This document shows positions 35,988 to 44,044 of a stretch of DNA of 64,000 nucleotides, piece after piece. The notes beneath the pieces were generated by a model. The model was not told the origin of the DNA. It saw nothing but the letters and a program-made list of their open reading frames with translations, and did not search any database. The position numbers and the translations under genes were made by a program. The stretch covers positions 124,001-188,000 of the forward strand of contig NZ_JAFIWB010000003.1 in the NCBI RefSeq assembly GCF_017163705.1, given 5' to 3'. Source of the stretch: Xanthomonas bonasiae. Its GTDB lineage: Bacteria; Pseudomonadota; Gammaproteobacteria; Xanthomonadales; Xanthomonadaceae. Numbering within the stretch: position 1 is the stretch's first letter; each line of letters begins with the position of its first letter.

Positions 35988-37223
35988 ATGACTCAGGGGC
36001 CAATCATGCAAAATAGTATCCAAACCAAAATAAACATCGACCCCCAGTCAATGGAAGAGAATTTTCTGCTGGCCGCCCAGGGCCTGGCTGACGACCCGAT
36101 GTTCGGCGTTCGCGAGGACGTGCGCCGTCTCATTGCCAAGCATGGCGACGACACCAAGATGATCATCCTCGGAACTAGAGGCTTTGGCGGGTACTTGCTG
36201 GACCTGAAAGAGGATCTGCCTTGCAATGTAATCGCCTCCGTGGACGACACCCAGTGTCACTCCGGCGCCCTGTATCACGAAACACCCATCATCTCTACGA
36301 AAAAATTCGTAGAACTGGCTAGATCCGGAGACATCATCGCCTTCAACAGCTGTGGAAGTGATGGCCCCAAGCGTTTTTTTGATCAAGTATGCCGGCAACA
36401 CAGCATTCCCCATCTCAATTTTGAACAGACCATTCGCGCCTTCGGCTTGCAGGGGCGGGTTGATTACAGGGTGGACGATTGGGGACAGGAAATCGTGCGC
36501 AACGTTGCCAGATACCAGCGTCTGGCAAAACGTTTTTTCGATGACTACTCCGCAAAAACCCTGTTTTCCGTCCTGAACTTTCATCTAACCTGCGATCCGG
36601 AGTACCACCACGAATTTGAACGCCCCTATAACACCCTGTACTTCCGCTCCGGCCTGCTGCGATTCAGCGATTCGGAAAAGATGGTGGATTGCGGCGCCTC
36701 CATCGGCGAATCCCTCAGCGGCCTTATTGGCGTCACCAAAGGCCAATTCTCGCGCTCATGGATGATCGAACCTGATCGCATCAATATAGACACACTGAAT
36801 AATCTGTTGCGCCGCTACGAAGGCACGCCTCTAGGATCCAAAATCAGCCTACATGGCTGCGGCGTGGGCGAGACAGAAACCAGGGTTCCATTCAAGCACC
36901 AAGGTGGGCACGGCGGCTTCATCAGCTCCTCGGATGACGATTGCGAGCCCACAGACATGATCGACGTGCGTCCTATCGACAGCATCGTCGACGACGCGCC
37001 CACGTTCATCAAGATGGACATCGAAGGGTCGGAACTGGGGGCCATGAGGGGTGCGGGAAAGACGATCAAGCTATGCAAGCCCAAGATGGCAATCTCTGCC
37101 TATCACAGGTCCACCGACTTGCTGGATCTCAGCGATTTGGCGCTTTCTTTGAACCCGGATTACAAGATGGGCCTGCGCCATCACACGCACTATCGTTGGG
37201 ATACATGCCTGTATTTCTATTGA
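35988..37223 (+). CDS. FkbM-family methyltransferase 2 with N-terminal Rossmann-like module
   Basis: A 411-residue protein. The C-terminal FkbM domain (about 225-405) has VDCGASIGES, EPDRINI and IKMDIEGSELGAMRG. The N-terminal part (about 45-140: KMIILGTRGFGGYLLDLKED, then IASVDDTQCHSGAL) is a nucleotide-sugar-binding-like module shared with the WavE-like protein and with FkbM 3. The ATG at 35988 or 36006 may start it. Base composition is lower in GC than in the first part of the island, suggesting later acquisition. Confidence 0.83.
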   Translation: MTQGPIMQNSIQTKINIDPQSMEENFLLAAQGLADDPMFGVREDVRRLIAKHGDDTKMIILGTRGFGGYLLDLKEDLPCNVIASVDDTQCHSGALYHETPIISTKKFVELARSGDIIAFNSCGSDGPKRFFDQVCRQHSIPHLNFEQTIRAFGLQGRVDYRVDDWGQEIVRNVARYQRLAKRFFDDYSAKTLFSVLNFHLTCDPEYHHEFERPYNTLYFRSGLLRFSDSEKMVDCGASIGESLSGLIGVTKGQFSRSWMIEPDRINIDTLNNLLRRYEGTPLGSKISLHGCGVGETETRVPFKHQGGHGGFISSSDDDCEPTDMIDVRPIDSIVDDAPTFIKMDIEGSELGAMRGAGKTIKLCKPKMAISAYHRSTDLLDLSDLALSLNPDYKMGLRHHTHYRWDTCLYFY

Positions 37224-37583
37224 CTACCCGCCACAGAAATGACTGGATTGATGACTGATCACAGCCGAAGCAACATCCGGGACCGTCTGGGCGGTGACGA
37301 GTAGGGCGATGTCGATTTCCGCTAGCGCCTGCGCGAGCTTGAAAACCTCTGGGACGGAAGAAATTAATTCGCGACGAACGCCACCCTAGGCTGGCCGCAG
37401 GCACGACATGCAGTCGGATGCCCCAGCATACGTTCACCATTCACCGAAAGCCTGCTCGTCGCCTACCATGCACGCCATCAGACACTACCGCGGCAACCCA
37501 TAGAAATTGGTCGCTTAATTACCTCCACCCCTTAGGCTTCGAGAGTTAGGGTCAATCCGCTACTTTTGAAAGGACTTATATTT
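37224..37583. other. Gene-free gap before the AT-rich methyltransferase
   Basis: About 340 bases with no convincing reading frame. It changes from GC-rich to AT-rich sequence near 37490-37560 and probably contains an acquisition boundary. An 18-codon frame at 37251 ends at once and shows no recognisable homology. A ribosome site (GAAAGGAC) at 37568-37575 serves the next gene. Confidence 0.5.
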
Positions 37584-38894
37584 ATGTACCCATTTTTGTC
37601 TCAACAACAGCTCACCAGGGATGTCTTTGAATTGCGTGATTCGCTTATGCAACCAAATGGGCTTTTCCCTGTATGGCTCGATCAGACGCCTCTGGATTTT
37701 CTTAAAAATCAGAAATTCATAGTTTGCGGATCAGTTTGCCGAGCCGAGATTCGAGTGCTGGCAAAGTCAGCCAATGTTATTGCCATTGTTGACGACTTCC
37801 TGCGTGAGCGTCAAAGTCACATATTTGGAATACCCCTCATCAGCTCGGACACTTGGGTCGAATTGGCGGCTGGCCAAGCCGATGTGGTGTCTTGCGTTTT
37901 GACCCCAGGTGGAAGGGCTTTTCAGCATTTCACCAAAATAGCCAATCAGTGGAATTTACCAACACTACTCCCCCTGCAGTTTTTGCATTTATTAGACACA
38001 TGCAATATTGATCATAGCGGGGAGGTCGGTTGCTTTTTCTGGTATGGTTACGAATTTTTCAGTGATGTCATTAAAAATGTTGACCACCTGGTAGGTTTTA
38101 CCAAAAATTTTGTTGATGACTATTCACGCATTTCATGGCTGTGCATTCTGCTTTATAGATTAACCTCGAATCCATTTTATCTTGAAGCATGCGCCGTCGG
38201 TTTCGGCAAGGAGAATTTCAATCTAAATTCATATGCCACCAACCGCCAATTCTTTAAATTTAATGATCGCGAAGTTTATGTTGATGGCGGTGCCTTCAAC
38301 GGCGACACCATCGAAGTTTTTTTGCGTGCATGTAAAGGTCAGTTCAAGAGAATTCACTCCTTCGAACCATCAAGCCATAGTAACAATTTAATTCGCTCAC
38401 GTCTTAATACACTGCAAGACCAATATCTAAAGCCATTGGCGCCCGCTATCACTTTGCACGAGAAGGGGTTGTGGGATAGCAACACAACATTGAAATTCAA
38501 CCCAGGACAAGGTGTTCCAGATTTCAAAATGTCCAGCCTCGTTCAACCCCAGTCCGCTCATCTGATAGAATCGAACATCATTGGCCACATATATGAAAAA
38601 TCACGCGAAGAGGATGTATCGATGACTGTGCCAGTCACAAGCATTGACGACGCCACAGAAAGGACCGCAACATTCATTAAACTAGAGATCGAAGGATCCG
38701 AACTCAAGGCATTGCATGGCGCACGGGAAACAATCGAGAAAAACCGGCCCCAAATGGCGATTTCAATTTATCATAAGCCTGAGGACTTATTGACGCTAAC
38801 GAATTTCGTTACCGAAACGGATAAGGATTATAAGCTTGGTTTCCGGCAGCATAATCGGCTGTGGCCTGATGCAATGGTCCTATATTGCTTTTAG
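37584..38894 (+). CDS. FkbM-family methyltransferase 3, AT-rich
   Basis: A 436-residue protein built like FkbM 2: an N-terminal Rossmann-like module (KFIVCGSVCRAEIRVLAKSA, then IAIVDDFLRERQSH) and a C-terminal FkbM domain (VDGGAFNGDTIE, SFEPSSHSN, IKLEIEGSELKALHG). Codon use is unlike all neighbours; by my count 38221-38280 has only 20 G+C of 60. This points to recent transfer from a lower-GC donor. The ATG at 37584 was chosen over a TTG at 37566 because GAAAGGAC lies 8 bases upstream of it. Confidence 0.83.
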   Translation: MYPFLSQQQLTRDVFELRDSLMQPNGLFPVWLDQTPLDFLKNQKFIVCGSVCRAEIRVLAKSANVIAIVDDFLRERQSHIFGIPLISSDTWVELAAGQADVVSCVLTPGGRAFQHFTKIANQWNLPTLLPLQFLHLLDTCNIDHSGEVGCFFWYGYEFFSDVIKNVDHLVGFTKNFVDDYSRISWLCILLYRLTSNPFYLEACAVGFGKENFNLNSYATNRQFFKFNDREVYVDGGAFNGDTIEVFLRACKGQFKRIHSFEPSSHSNNLIRSRLNTLQDQYLKPLAPAITLHEKGLWDSNTTLKFNPGQGVPDFKMSSLVQPQSAHLIESNIIGHIYEKSREEDVSMTVPVTSIDDATERTATFIKLEIEGSELKALHGARETIEKNRPQMAISIYHKPEDLLTLTNFVTETDKDYKLGFRQHNRLWPDAMVLYCF

Positions 38895-39024
38895 GCACAT
38901 CATCAATAGTAGGTCCTGAAGAACTCCCGAGAGCCACTTGGATCAAGGCTTTTGCCTAGCTGGAGGCGTGCCTGGATTTCCAGACTTGGCTACTTTGGGC
39001 GTTAGTTTCTTGCGATTTTCGAGC

Positions 39025-39309
39025 ATGCGTACACGCCGTCCTGCCGCCGAGGGCCATCCCGTCGAGACCTGTTCCGTTCTCGCCTGGAGAACCAGATCGA
39101 CCTGTGCCATCCGCTGGCGCAATTGTCCGGGAAGATGCCGCGGCCGGCACTGGAGCAGGTGCTTGCCGCCAGCCTGCCGGCCGATCCGGTATGTGGCGGT
39201 CGCCCCGCCCCTCCGATCCGGTTGATGGCCGGGCTGCTGTACCTCAAGCACACCTACGACCTGTCCGACGAGCAGGTGTGCGAGCGCTGGCTGGAGAAGG
39301 CGCGCACTG
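39025..39309 (+). mobile_element. IS5-type transposase remnant
   Basis: Starting at the ATG at 39025 (MRTRRPAAEGHP) and resuming one frame over near 39072 (DLFRSRLENQIDLCHPLAQL), then on to PPIRLMAGLLYLKHTYDLSD and EQVCERWLE, this is the N-terminal part of an IS5-family (DUF772/DDE) transposase. It has a frameshift and stops matching at about 39309, so the catalytic region is missing. No terminal repeats could be defined. It lies between the AT-rich methyltransferase and the glycosyltransferase and probably records how this stretch was rearranged. Confidence 0.7.
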
Positions 39310-39396
39310 AGCATTTTGGCTCAAAAATTGCCTCAATGGGCGACGCTGCCGCCTTTCCGCCGACGTCCACCACATCCCTCCCCCACACGGTTCATC

Positions 39397-39598
39397 AAGT
39401 GGTGATCTGCGACAGCAACCCGGACGGCACCCTCGCCGCGGCAGTGGAGCGCAAGCGCGCTGACGCTCGCTTCCCGATCCGCTACCAGCGCAACCCCAGC
39501 CGCCTGGGCGAGCCCGGCGGCACTATTAGAGGCATTGGCTTGGCGCAGGGCGAATATGTCAAGTCCTTGCACGACGACGTGCTGGAACCGGAGTGCCA
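39397..39598 (+). pseudogene. Decayed partial copy of the downstream glycosyltransferase
   Basis: This 200-base stretch aligns with 39909-40113, the start of the intact glycosyltransferase, at a constant offset of 512 bases: both contain GGTGATCTGCGAC, GGAGCGCAAGCGCG and GGCGCAGGGCGAATA. The copy has many substitutions and a 3-base deletion that turns HDDDLLEPEC into HDDVLEPEC, removing one Asp of the donor-binding triplet. It lacks its own start and ends abruptly near 39598. It is a relic of a second copy of the gene. Confidence 0.8.
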
Positions 39599-39687
39599 GA
39601 GGGTCAATCACGCCATTGGTCGACAGCGGCCTCGACTGGGCACGGCATGCTCGGCCAAACCCAACGAAGTCCGGCCGGGCCACGGCC

Positions 39688-39702
39688 CGGCACGCATGTT
39701 GC
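39688..39702 (+). promoter_or_regulatory. Sigma-54 promoter of the large glycosyltransferase
   Basis: CGGCAC-N5-TTGC with correct GG/GC spacing, 104 bases before the ATG at 39806. It gives the glycosyltransferase its own RpoN2-dependent promoter, separate from the upstream cassette. Confidence 0.65.
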
Positions 39703-39805
39703 ATCCGGTAGCGGATCGGCGCCGTCATCCCCGTCTCCGAATGGTGCCGAAACCACTGACAATGCAGTGGATGTACTTTCCCACCCCGAACACGGTCAAT
39801 CCTGC

Positions 39806-42800
39806 ATGAGTTCCCCCGCCCTGGTCAGCATCGTCATGCCGGCCTACAAGTTCCGCTATTTCGAGCGGACGCTGGACAGCGTGCTGGGCCAGACCTATAC
39901 GGCGCTGGAACTGGTGATCTGCGACGACAACCCCGATGGCAGCATCGCTGCTGCGGTGGAGCGCAAGCGCGCCGACGCGCGCTTCCCGATCCGCTACCAG
40001 CGCAACCCCATCCGCCTGGGCGAACTCGGCAGCAAGATCAAGGCCATCGCCCTGGCGCAGGGCGAATACGTCAAGTTCCTGCACGACGACGATTTACTGG
40101 AACCTGAGTGCATCGCCGCCCTGGTGCAGGCCATGCAAGCCGCGGCCGGGGTGGTGCTGGCCTCCTCGCGCCGGCAGCGCATCGACGGCGACGACGCGCC
40201 GCTGCCGGACATCCACGCCACCAGCTTCCCGTTCGCCGGCGACGTGCTGCTCGACGGCCCGGAGCTGCTGTCCTTCCTCGCCGACCACACCATCAACTTC
40301 ATCGGCGAGCCCAGCTGCGTGCTGTGCCGGCGCCGGGATCTGCTGGAGATCGGCGACCAGCTGATGATGCTGGACGGCAAGGTGATCCACTGGGTCGGCG
40401 ACCTGGCGCTGTACGCCAAGCTCCTGCATCGCGGCAACCTCGCCCTGCTGGCCAGGCCACTGACCCGCTTCCGGGTGACGCGGGACCAATACAGCCAGGC
40501 CGGCCGCGACCAGCCGGGGATCGGCGACCAGGGCCACGACGATTTCCGCCGCGGCGTGCGCGCCATGGGCTGGTACCGCGGCGACGGCGACGTGCGCCTG
40601 GTCCATGTGACCCCGCTGGACGGAGGCCGCGCCGAACCGGTCGATCTGCTGCAGGCGATCCAGGCCGCGTATGCGCGCGGCCGCGCCCAGCTGGCGCTGC
40701 GTGACTGGCAGGCGCAGCGCCAGCTGCCGCCGGCCAAGCGCGCCCTGTTCGACGCGCGCCTGGCGGAACTGGGCGGCGGTGCGCGGCTGGCGGTAATGCT
40801 GGACGCGCGCAACGCGGATGCGGCCACGCTGCAAGCCAGCCTGCACAGCCTGCTGCTCGACGGCGCCGCCTTCGCGACGCTGAGCGTGGCCGTGCTCGGC
40901 GCCGCGACGGCCACGCCGTGGCCGGATCCGCGGGTCCGGCATCTGCCGCTGGCGTCCGCCGACGAGGCCGCCGACCGCAACGCCGCGCTGGCCGAACTCG
41001 ACCACTCTGACTGGTTCCTGTGCGCCCGCGCAGGCACCGTTTTCTGCGCGGGCGGCCTGCTGCGCTTGGTGCTGGAGCTGGCGCAGCAGCCGCACTGCAG
41101 CGCGCTGTATGCCGACGAATGGCTGGCGCTGGACGCCCAGACGCTGGCTCCGGTGCTGCGCCCGGATCCGGATCTGGACCTGCTGCTGGGCAATCCGCTG
41201 GCGACCGCCGGGCACTGGGTGTTCCGCCGCGCCCTGGTGCAGGAGCTGGGCGGGTTCGATCCCGATCACGACGGCGCGCTGGAACTGGAGCTGATCCTGC
41301 GCCTGTTCCAGCGCGATGCCGGCGCCAGCCTGGGACATCTGCCCGAGCCGCTGCTGATCGCGGCGCCGGCCGACGCCGCCGCGGGCGCCGAGGCGCGCCA
41401 GCGCGCCGTCGCCAGCCATCTGCGGGCACGCGGCTATGCCGACGCCAGGATCGACGCGCTGCCTGGAGGGCTGCATCGCATCGACTATGGCCATGCGCAG
41501 CAGGCGCCGGTCTCGATCGTGACCATCGCCCAGGACAATCTGCCGGCCCTGCAGCGCCTGGTGGTCGGTCTGCTCGAGACCACCGCCTACCCGGCCTACG
41601 AACTGCTGCTGGTCGACAACGCCAGCGACGCGCCGGCAGTCGGCGCATGGCTGCAGGCGGTGGCCGAACTGGGCAACGGCCGCATCCGCGTGTTCGCATT
41701 GGAGCAGCGCGTGGCCCAGGCCGAGGCGCGCAACCTGGCCGCGACCCAGGCGCATGGCGACTACCTGCTGTTCCTGGACGCCGACAGCGCCGTGGTCCAG
41801 GGCCGCTGGCTGCACGAACTGATGAACCATGCGCAGCGCCCGGAGGTCGGCATCGTCGGCGCCAAGGGCGTGTCCGCGGACGCCACCATCACCCACGCGG
41901 GTCTGCTGCCCGGGCTGTTGCCCGGCGCCGGCCACGCCTTCGCCGGCGAGCCGATGGCGCACGCCGGCTACATGGGCCGGCTGCAGGTGGCGCACCGCTA
42001 CAGCGCCGTGTCCGAGCGCTGCATGCTGGTGCGGCGCGACCTGTTCGAACGCTTGTCCGGCTTCGATGCGGGCGGGTTCGGCGACGGCGGCGCCGACGTG
42101 GACCTGTGCCTGCGCGCCGCCGCGCTGGGCGAATGGACGCTCTGGACACCGGAAGCGCTGCTGCTGCAGCCCCCCGCGCCGCCACGGCCGCAAAGCGCGG
42201 ACGATGCGCTGCTGCAACGCTGGCTGCCGGTCATGGCGCACGATCCAGCCTACTCGCCGAGCCTGGGCCTGGAGCAGTCGGGCGGCTTCAAGCTCGGCGA
42301 ATCCGAGTTCTCCTGGCAGCCGCTGGCGTGGAAGCCGCTGCCGCGGATCCTGGCGCATCCCGGCGACGCGTTCGGCAGCGGCCACTATCGGGTGATCCAG
42401 CCGTTCCAGGCACTGGCCGAGGCCGGGCAGATCGACGGCGTCTACTACGCGCGCCTGCTCGACCCGGTGGAGATGGAGCGCATCGCCCCCGATGCGGTGG
42501 TGGTGCAACGCCGGGTCGGCGACGTCGAACTGGCCAAGATGGAGCGCATGCGCCGCTTCTCCACCGCGTTCAAGGTCTACGAACTCGACGACTACCTGCC
42601 CAACCTGCCGTTGAAGAGCGTGCATCGCGAGCAGATGCCCAAGGACGTGCTGCGCTCGCTGCGCCGGGCCGCGGCGCTGGCGGACCGGGTGGTGGTGTCG
42701 ACCCCGACCCTGGCCGAGGCGCTCGCCGGCCTGCATGCCGACATCCGCGTGGTCCACAACCGGCTGGATCCGCGCATGTGGGGCGATCTGCCCGCGCCGA

Positions 42801-43327
42801 CCAGGACCAGCGCCGGCGCCAAACCGCGGGTCGGCTGGGCCGGCGGCGCCAGCCACACCGGCGACCTGGAACTGATCGCCGACGTGGTGCAGGCGCTGGC
42901 CGGCGAGGTGCACTGGGTGTTCATGGGCATGTGCCCGGAGCGGCTGCGTCCGCATGTGGCCGAAGTGCACCCGGGCGTGGACTTCGAACGCTATCCGCAG
43001 GCCCTGGCCGCGCTGCGCCTGGACCTGGCGCTGGCGCCGCTGGAAGACAACCTGTTCAACCGCTGCAAGAGCAATCTGCGCCTGCTCGAATACGGCGCCT
43101 GCGGCTACCCGGTGGTGGCCAGCGACCTGCCGCCCTACCAGCACGGGTTGCCGGCGACCCTGGTCAAGAACCGCTTCCGCGACTGGGTCAATGCGATCCG
43201 CATGCACCTGGCCGATGCCCCCGCCCGGGCTGCGGCCGGCGACGCGCTGCACGCGGCGGTGCGCCGCGACTGGATGCTGGAAGGCGCCAACCTGCAGGCC
43301 TGGCGCGCGGCCTGGCTGCCGGACTGA
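39806..43327 (+). CDS. Large multidomain glycosyltransferase, probable flagellin glycosyltransferase
   Basis: A 1173-residue cytoplasmic protein. Residues 1-240 are a GT2 domain (VSIVMPAYKFRYFERTLDSV, CDDNPDG, HDDDLLEPEC). Residues about 320-560 look like a second, weaker GT2-type fold. Residues 565-790 are another GT2 domain (VSIVTIAQDNLPALQRL, LFLDADSAVVQG). Residues about 840-1173 are a GT1/GT4-like domain (AFGSGHYRVIQPFQALAE, then YGACGYPVVASDLPPYQHG). Large multidomain transferases of this kind (Fgt) glycosylate flagellin in P. syringae and Xanthomonas. The sigma-54 promoter and the place between fleQ and fliE support that role. It could also build the glycan chain. The ATG at 39806 is favoured; the frame is open upstream. 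Confidence 0.85.
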   Translation: MSSPALVSIVMPAYKFRYFERTLDSVLGQTYTALELVICDDNPDGSIAAAVERKRADARFPIRYQRNPIRLGELGSKIKAIALAQGEYVKFLHDDDLLEPECIAALVQAMQAAAGVVLASSRRQRIDGDDAPLPDIHATSFPFAGDVLLDGPELLSFLADHTINFIGEPSCVLCRRRDLLEIGDQLMMLDGKVIHWVGDLALYAKLLHRGNLALLARPLTRFRVTRDQYSQAGRDQPGIGDQGHDDFRRGVRAMGWYRGDGDVRLVHVTPLDGGRAEPVDLLQAIQAAYARGRAQLALRDWQAQRQLPPAKRALFDARLAELGGGARLAVMLDARNADAATLQASLHSLLLDGAAFATLSVAVLGAATATPWPDPRVRHLPLASADEAADRNAALAELDHSDWFLCARAGTVFCAGGLLRLVLELAQQPHCSALYADEWLALDAQTLAPVLRPDPDLDLLLGNPLATAGHWVFRRALVQELGGFDPDHDGALELELILRLFQRDAGASLGHLPEPLLIAAPADAAAGAEARQRAVASHLRARGYADARIDALPGGLHRIDYGHAQQAPVSIVTIAQDNLPALQRLVVGLLETTAYPAYELLLVDNASDAPAVGAWLQAVAELGNGRIRVFALEQRVAQAEARNLAATQAHGDYLLFLDADSAVVQGRWLHELMNHAQRPEVGIVGAKGVSADATITHAGLLPGLLPGAGHAFAGEPMAHAGYMGRLQVAHRYSAVSERCMLVRRDLFERLSGFDAGGFGDGGADVDLCLRAAALGEWTLWTPEALLLQPPAPPRPQSADDALLQRWLPVMAHDPAYSPSLGLEQSGGFKLGESEFSWQPLAWKPLPRILAHPGDAFGSGHYRVIQPFQALAEAGQIDGVYYARLLDPVEMERIAPDAVVVQRRVGDVELAKMERMRRFSTAFKVYELDDYLPNLPLKSVHREQMPKDVLRSLRRAAALADRVVVSTPTLAEALAGLHADIRVVHNRLDPRMWGDLPAPTRTSAGAKPRVGWAGGASHTGDLELIADVVQALAGEVHWVFMGMCPERLRPHVAEVHPGVDFERYPQALAALRLDLALAPLEDNLFNRCKSNLRLLEYGACGYPVVASDLPPYQHGLPATLVKNRFRDWVNAIRMHLADAPARAAAGDALHAAVRRDWMLEGANLQAWRAAWLPD

Positions 43328-43490
43328 GCGCAGCGGCCGCCGGGACCGGCACCAGGGTTGCATCCTGCTGATCCGGTCCAGGACCCGAGCCGGCACGGCG
43401 CGTCAATCGGCCGTCACCAGGTGGGCGAAGACCGCGGCCGGGCTGCGTCGGGAAGCCGACGCCTCCGCCTGCCCCCGCACGGCGCGCGCT

Positions 43491-43545
43491 TCCCTTCTCC
43501 CCCGGGAGAAGGTGCCCCGAAGGGGCGGATGAGGGTCCGGGCGAC
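43491..43545. repeat. Intergenic REP-like hairpin repeat
   Basis: CCTTCTCCC / GGGAGAAGG and CCCC-GAA-GGGG form two adjacent hairpins followed by CGGATGAGGGT. This motif is a widespread intergenic repeat in Xanthomonas and Stenotrophomonas. It occupies the 343-base gap between the glycosyltransferase and fliE. The rest of the gap holds only the sigma-54 element at 43617. Confidence 0.65.
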
Positions 43546-43616
43546 GCTTCGTGTCGTTCGATGCGGCCATGCGTTCGCCCGTCCTTCCGGGTAGCCGATC
43601 GGCACCCGCCGGTTTT

Positions 43617-43631
43617 CGGCACACCGCTTGC
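43617..43631 (+). promoter_or_regulatory. Sigma-54 promoter of the fliE operon
   Basis: CGGCAC-N5-TTGC, 40 bases before the fliE ATG. It should drive fliEFGHIJK. Confidence 0.8.
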
Positions 43632-43670
43632 ATCCATCCCGGGTAGCCGCCCCGGCATGGACATCCCCGT

Positions 43671-44033
43671 ATGAGCGACTCCATCAGTTCCATCCTCTCG
43701 CAGATCCGCAGCTACCAGAGCCAGGTCGGCCAAGCCGCGCCTGCGCAGGTGGCCGATGCCGGACGCAGCAATGCGATCGAAGGCCTGACCGGGACCCAGG
43801 GCACGCAGGCCCCGAGCTTCAGCGAGACCCTGCGCAGCGCGATCAGCGGCGTCAACGAAACCCAGCAGAAGGCCGGCGATCTGGCCAAGGCGTTCGAAAT
43901 GGGCGACCCCAACGCCGGCCTGGCCAAGGTGATGATGGCCGCGCAACAGTCCCAGGTGGCGTTCCGCGCCACCGTGGAAGTCCGCAACCGACTCGTCCAG
44001 GCGTACCAGGACGTGATGAACATGCCGCTGTAA
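43671..44033 (+). CDS. fliE: FliE, MS ring-rod junction protein
   Basis: A 120-residue protein with the FliE C-terminal signature (GDPNAGLAKVMMAAQQSQVA then FRATVEVRNRLVQAYQDVMN). FliE joins the MS ring to the rod and is exported first. The ATG at 43671 has no good ribosome site, which is unusual for this operon, but alternative starts do not fit. It is followed 11 bases later by fliF. Confidence 0.95.
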   Translation: MSDSISSILSQIRSYQSQVGQAAPAQVADAGRSNAIEGLTGTQGTQAPSFSETLRSAISGVNETQQKAGDLAKAFEMGDPNAGLAKVMMAAQQSQVAFRATVEVRNRLVQAYQDVMNMPL

Positions 44034-44044
44034 GGTAGACAACG

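Noticed and set aside
40094-43396. 1100-residue minus-strand open frame opposite the glycosyltransferase
   Set aside because: Same shadow effect of codon bias; no recognisable fold, and the plus strand carries several conserved glycosyltransferase motifs.
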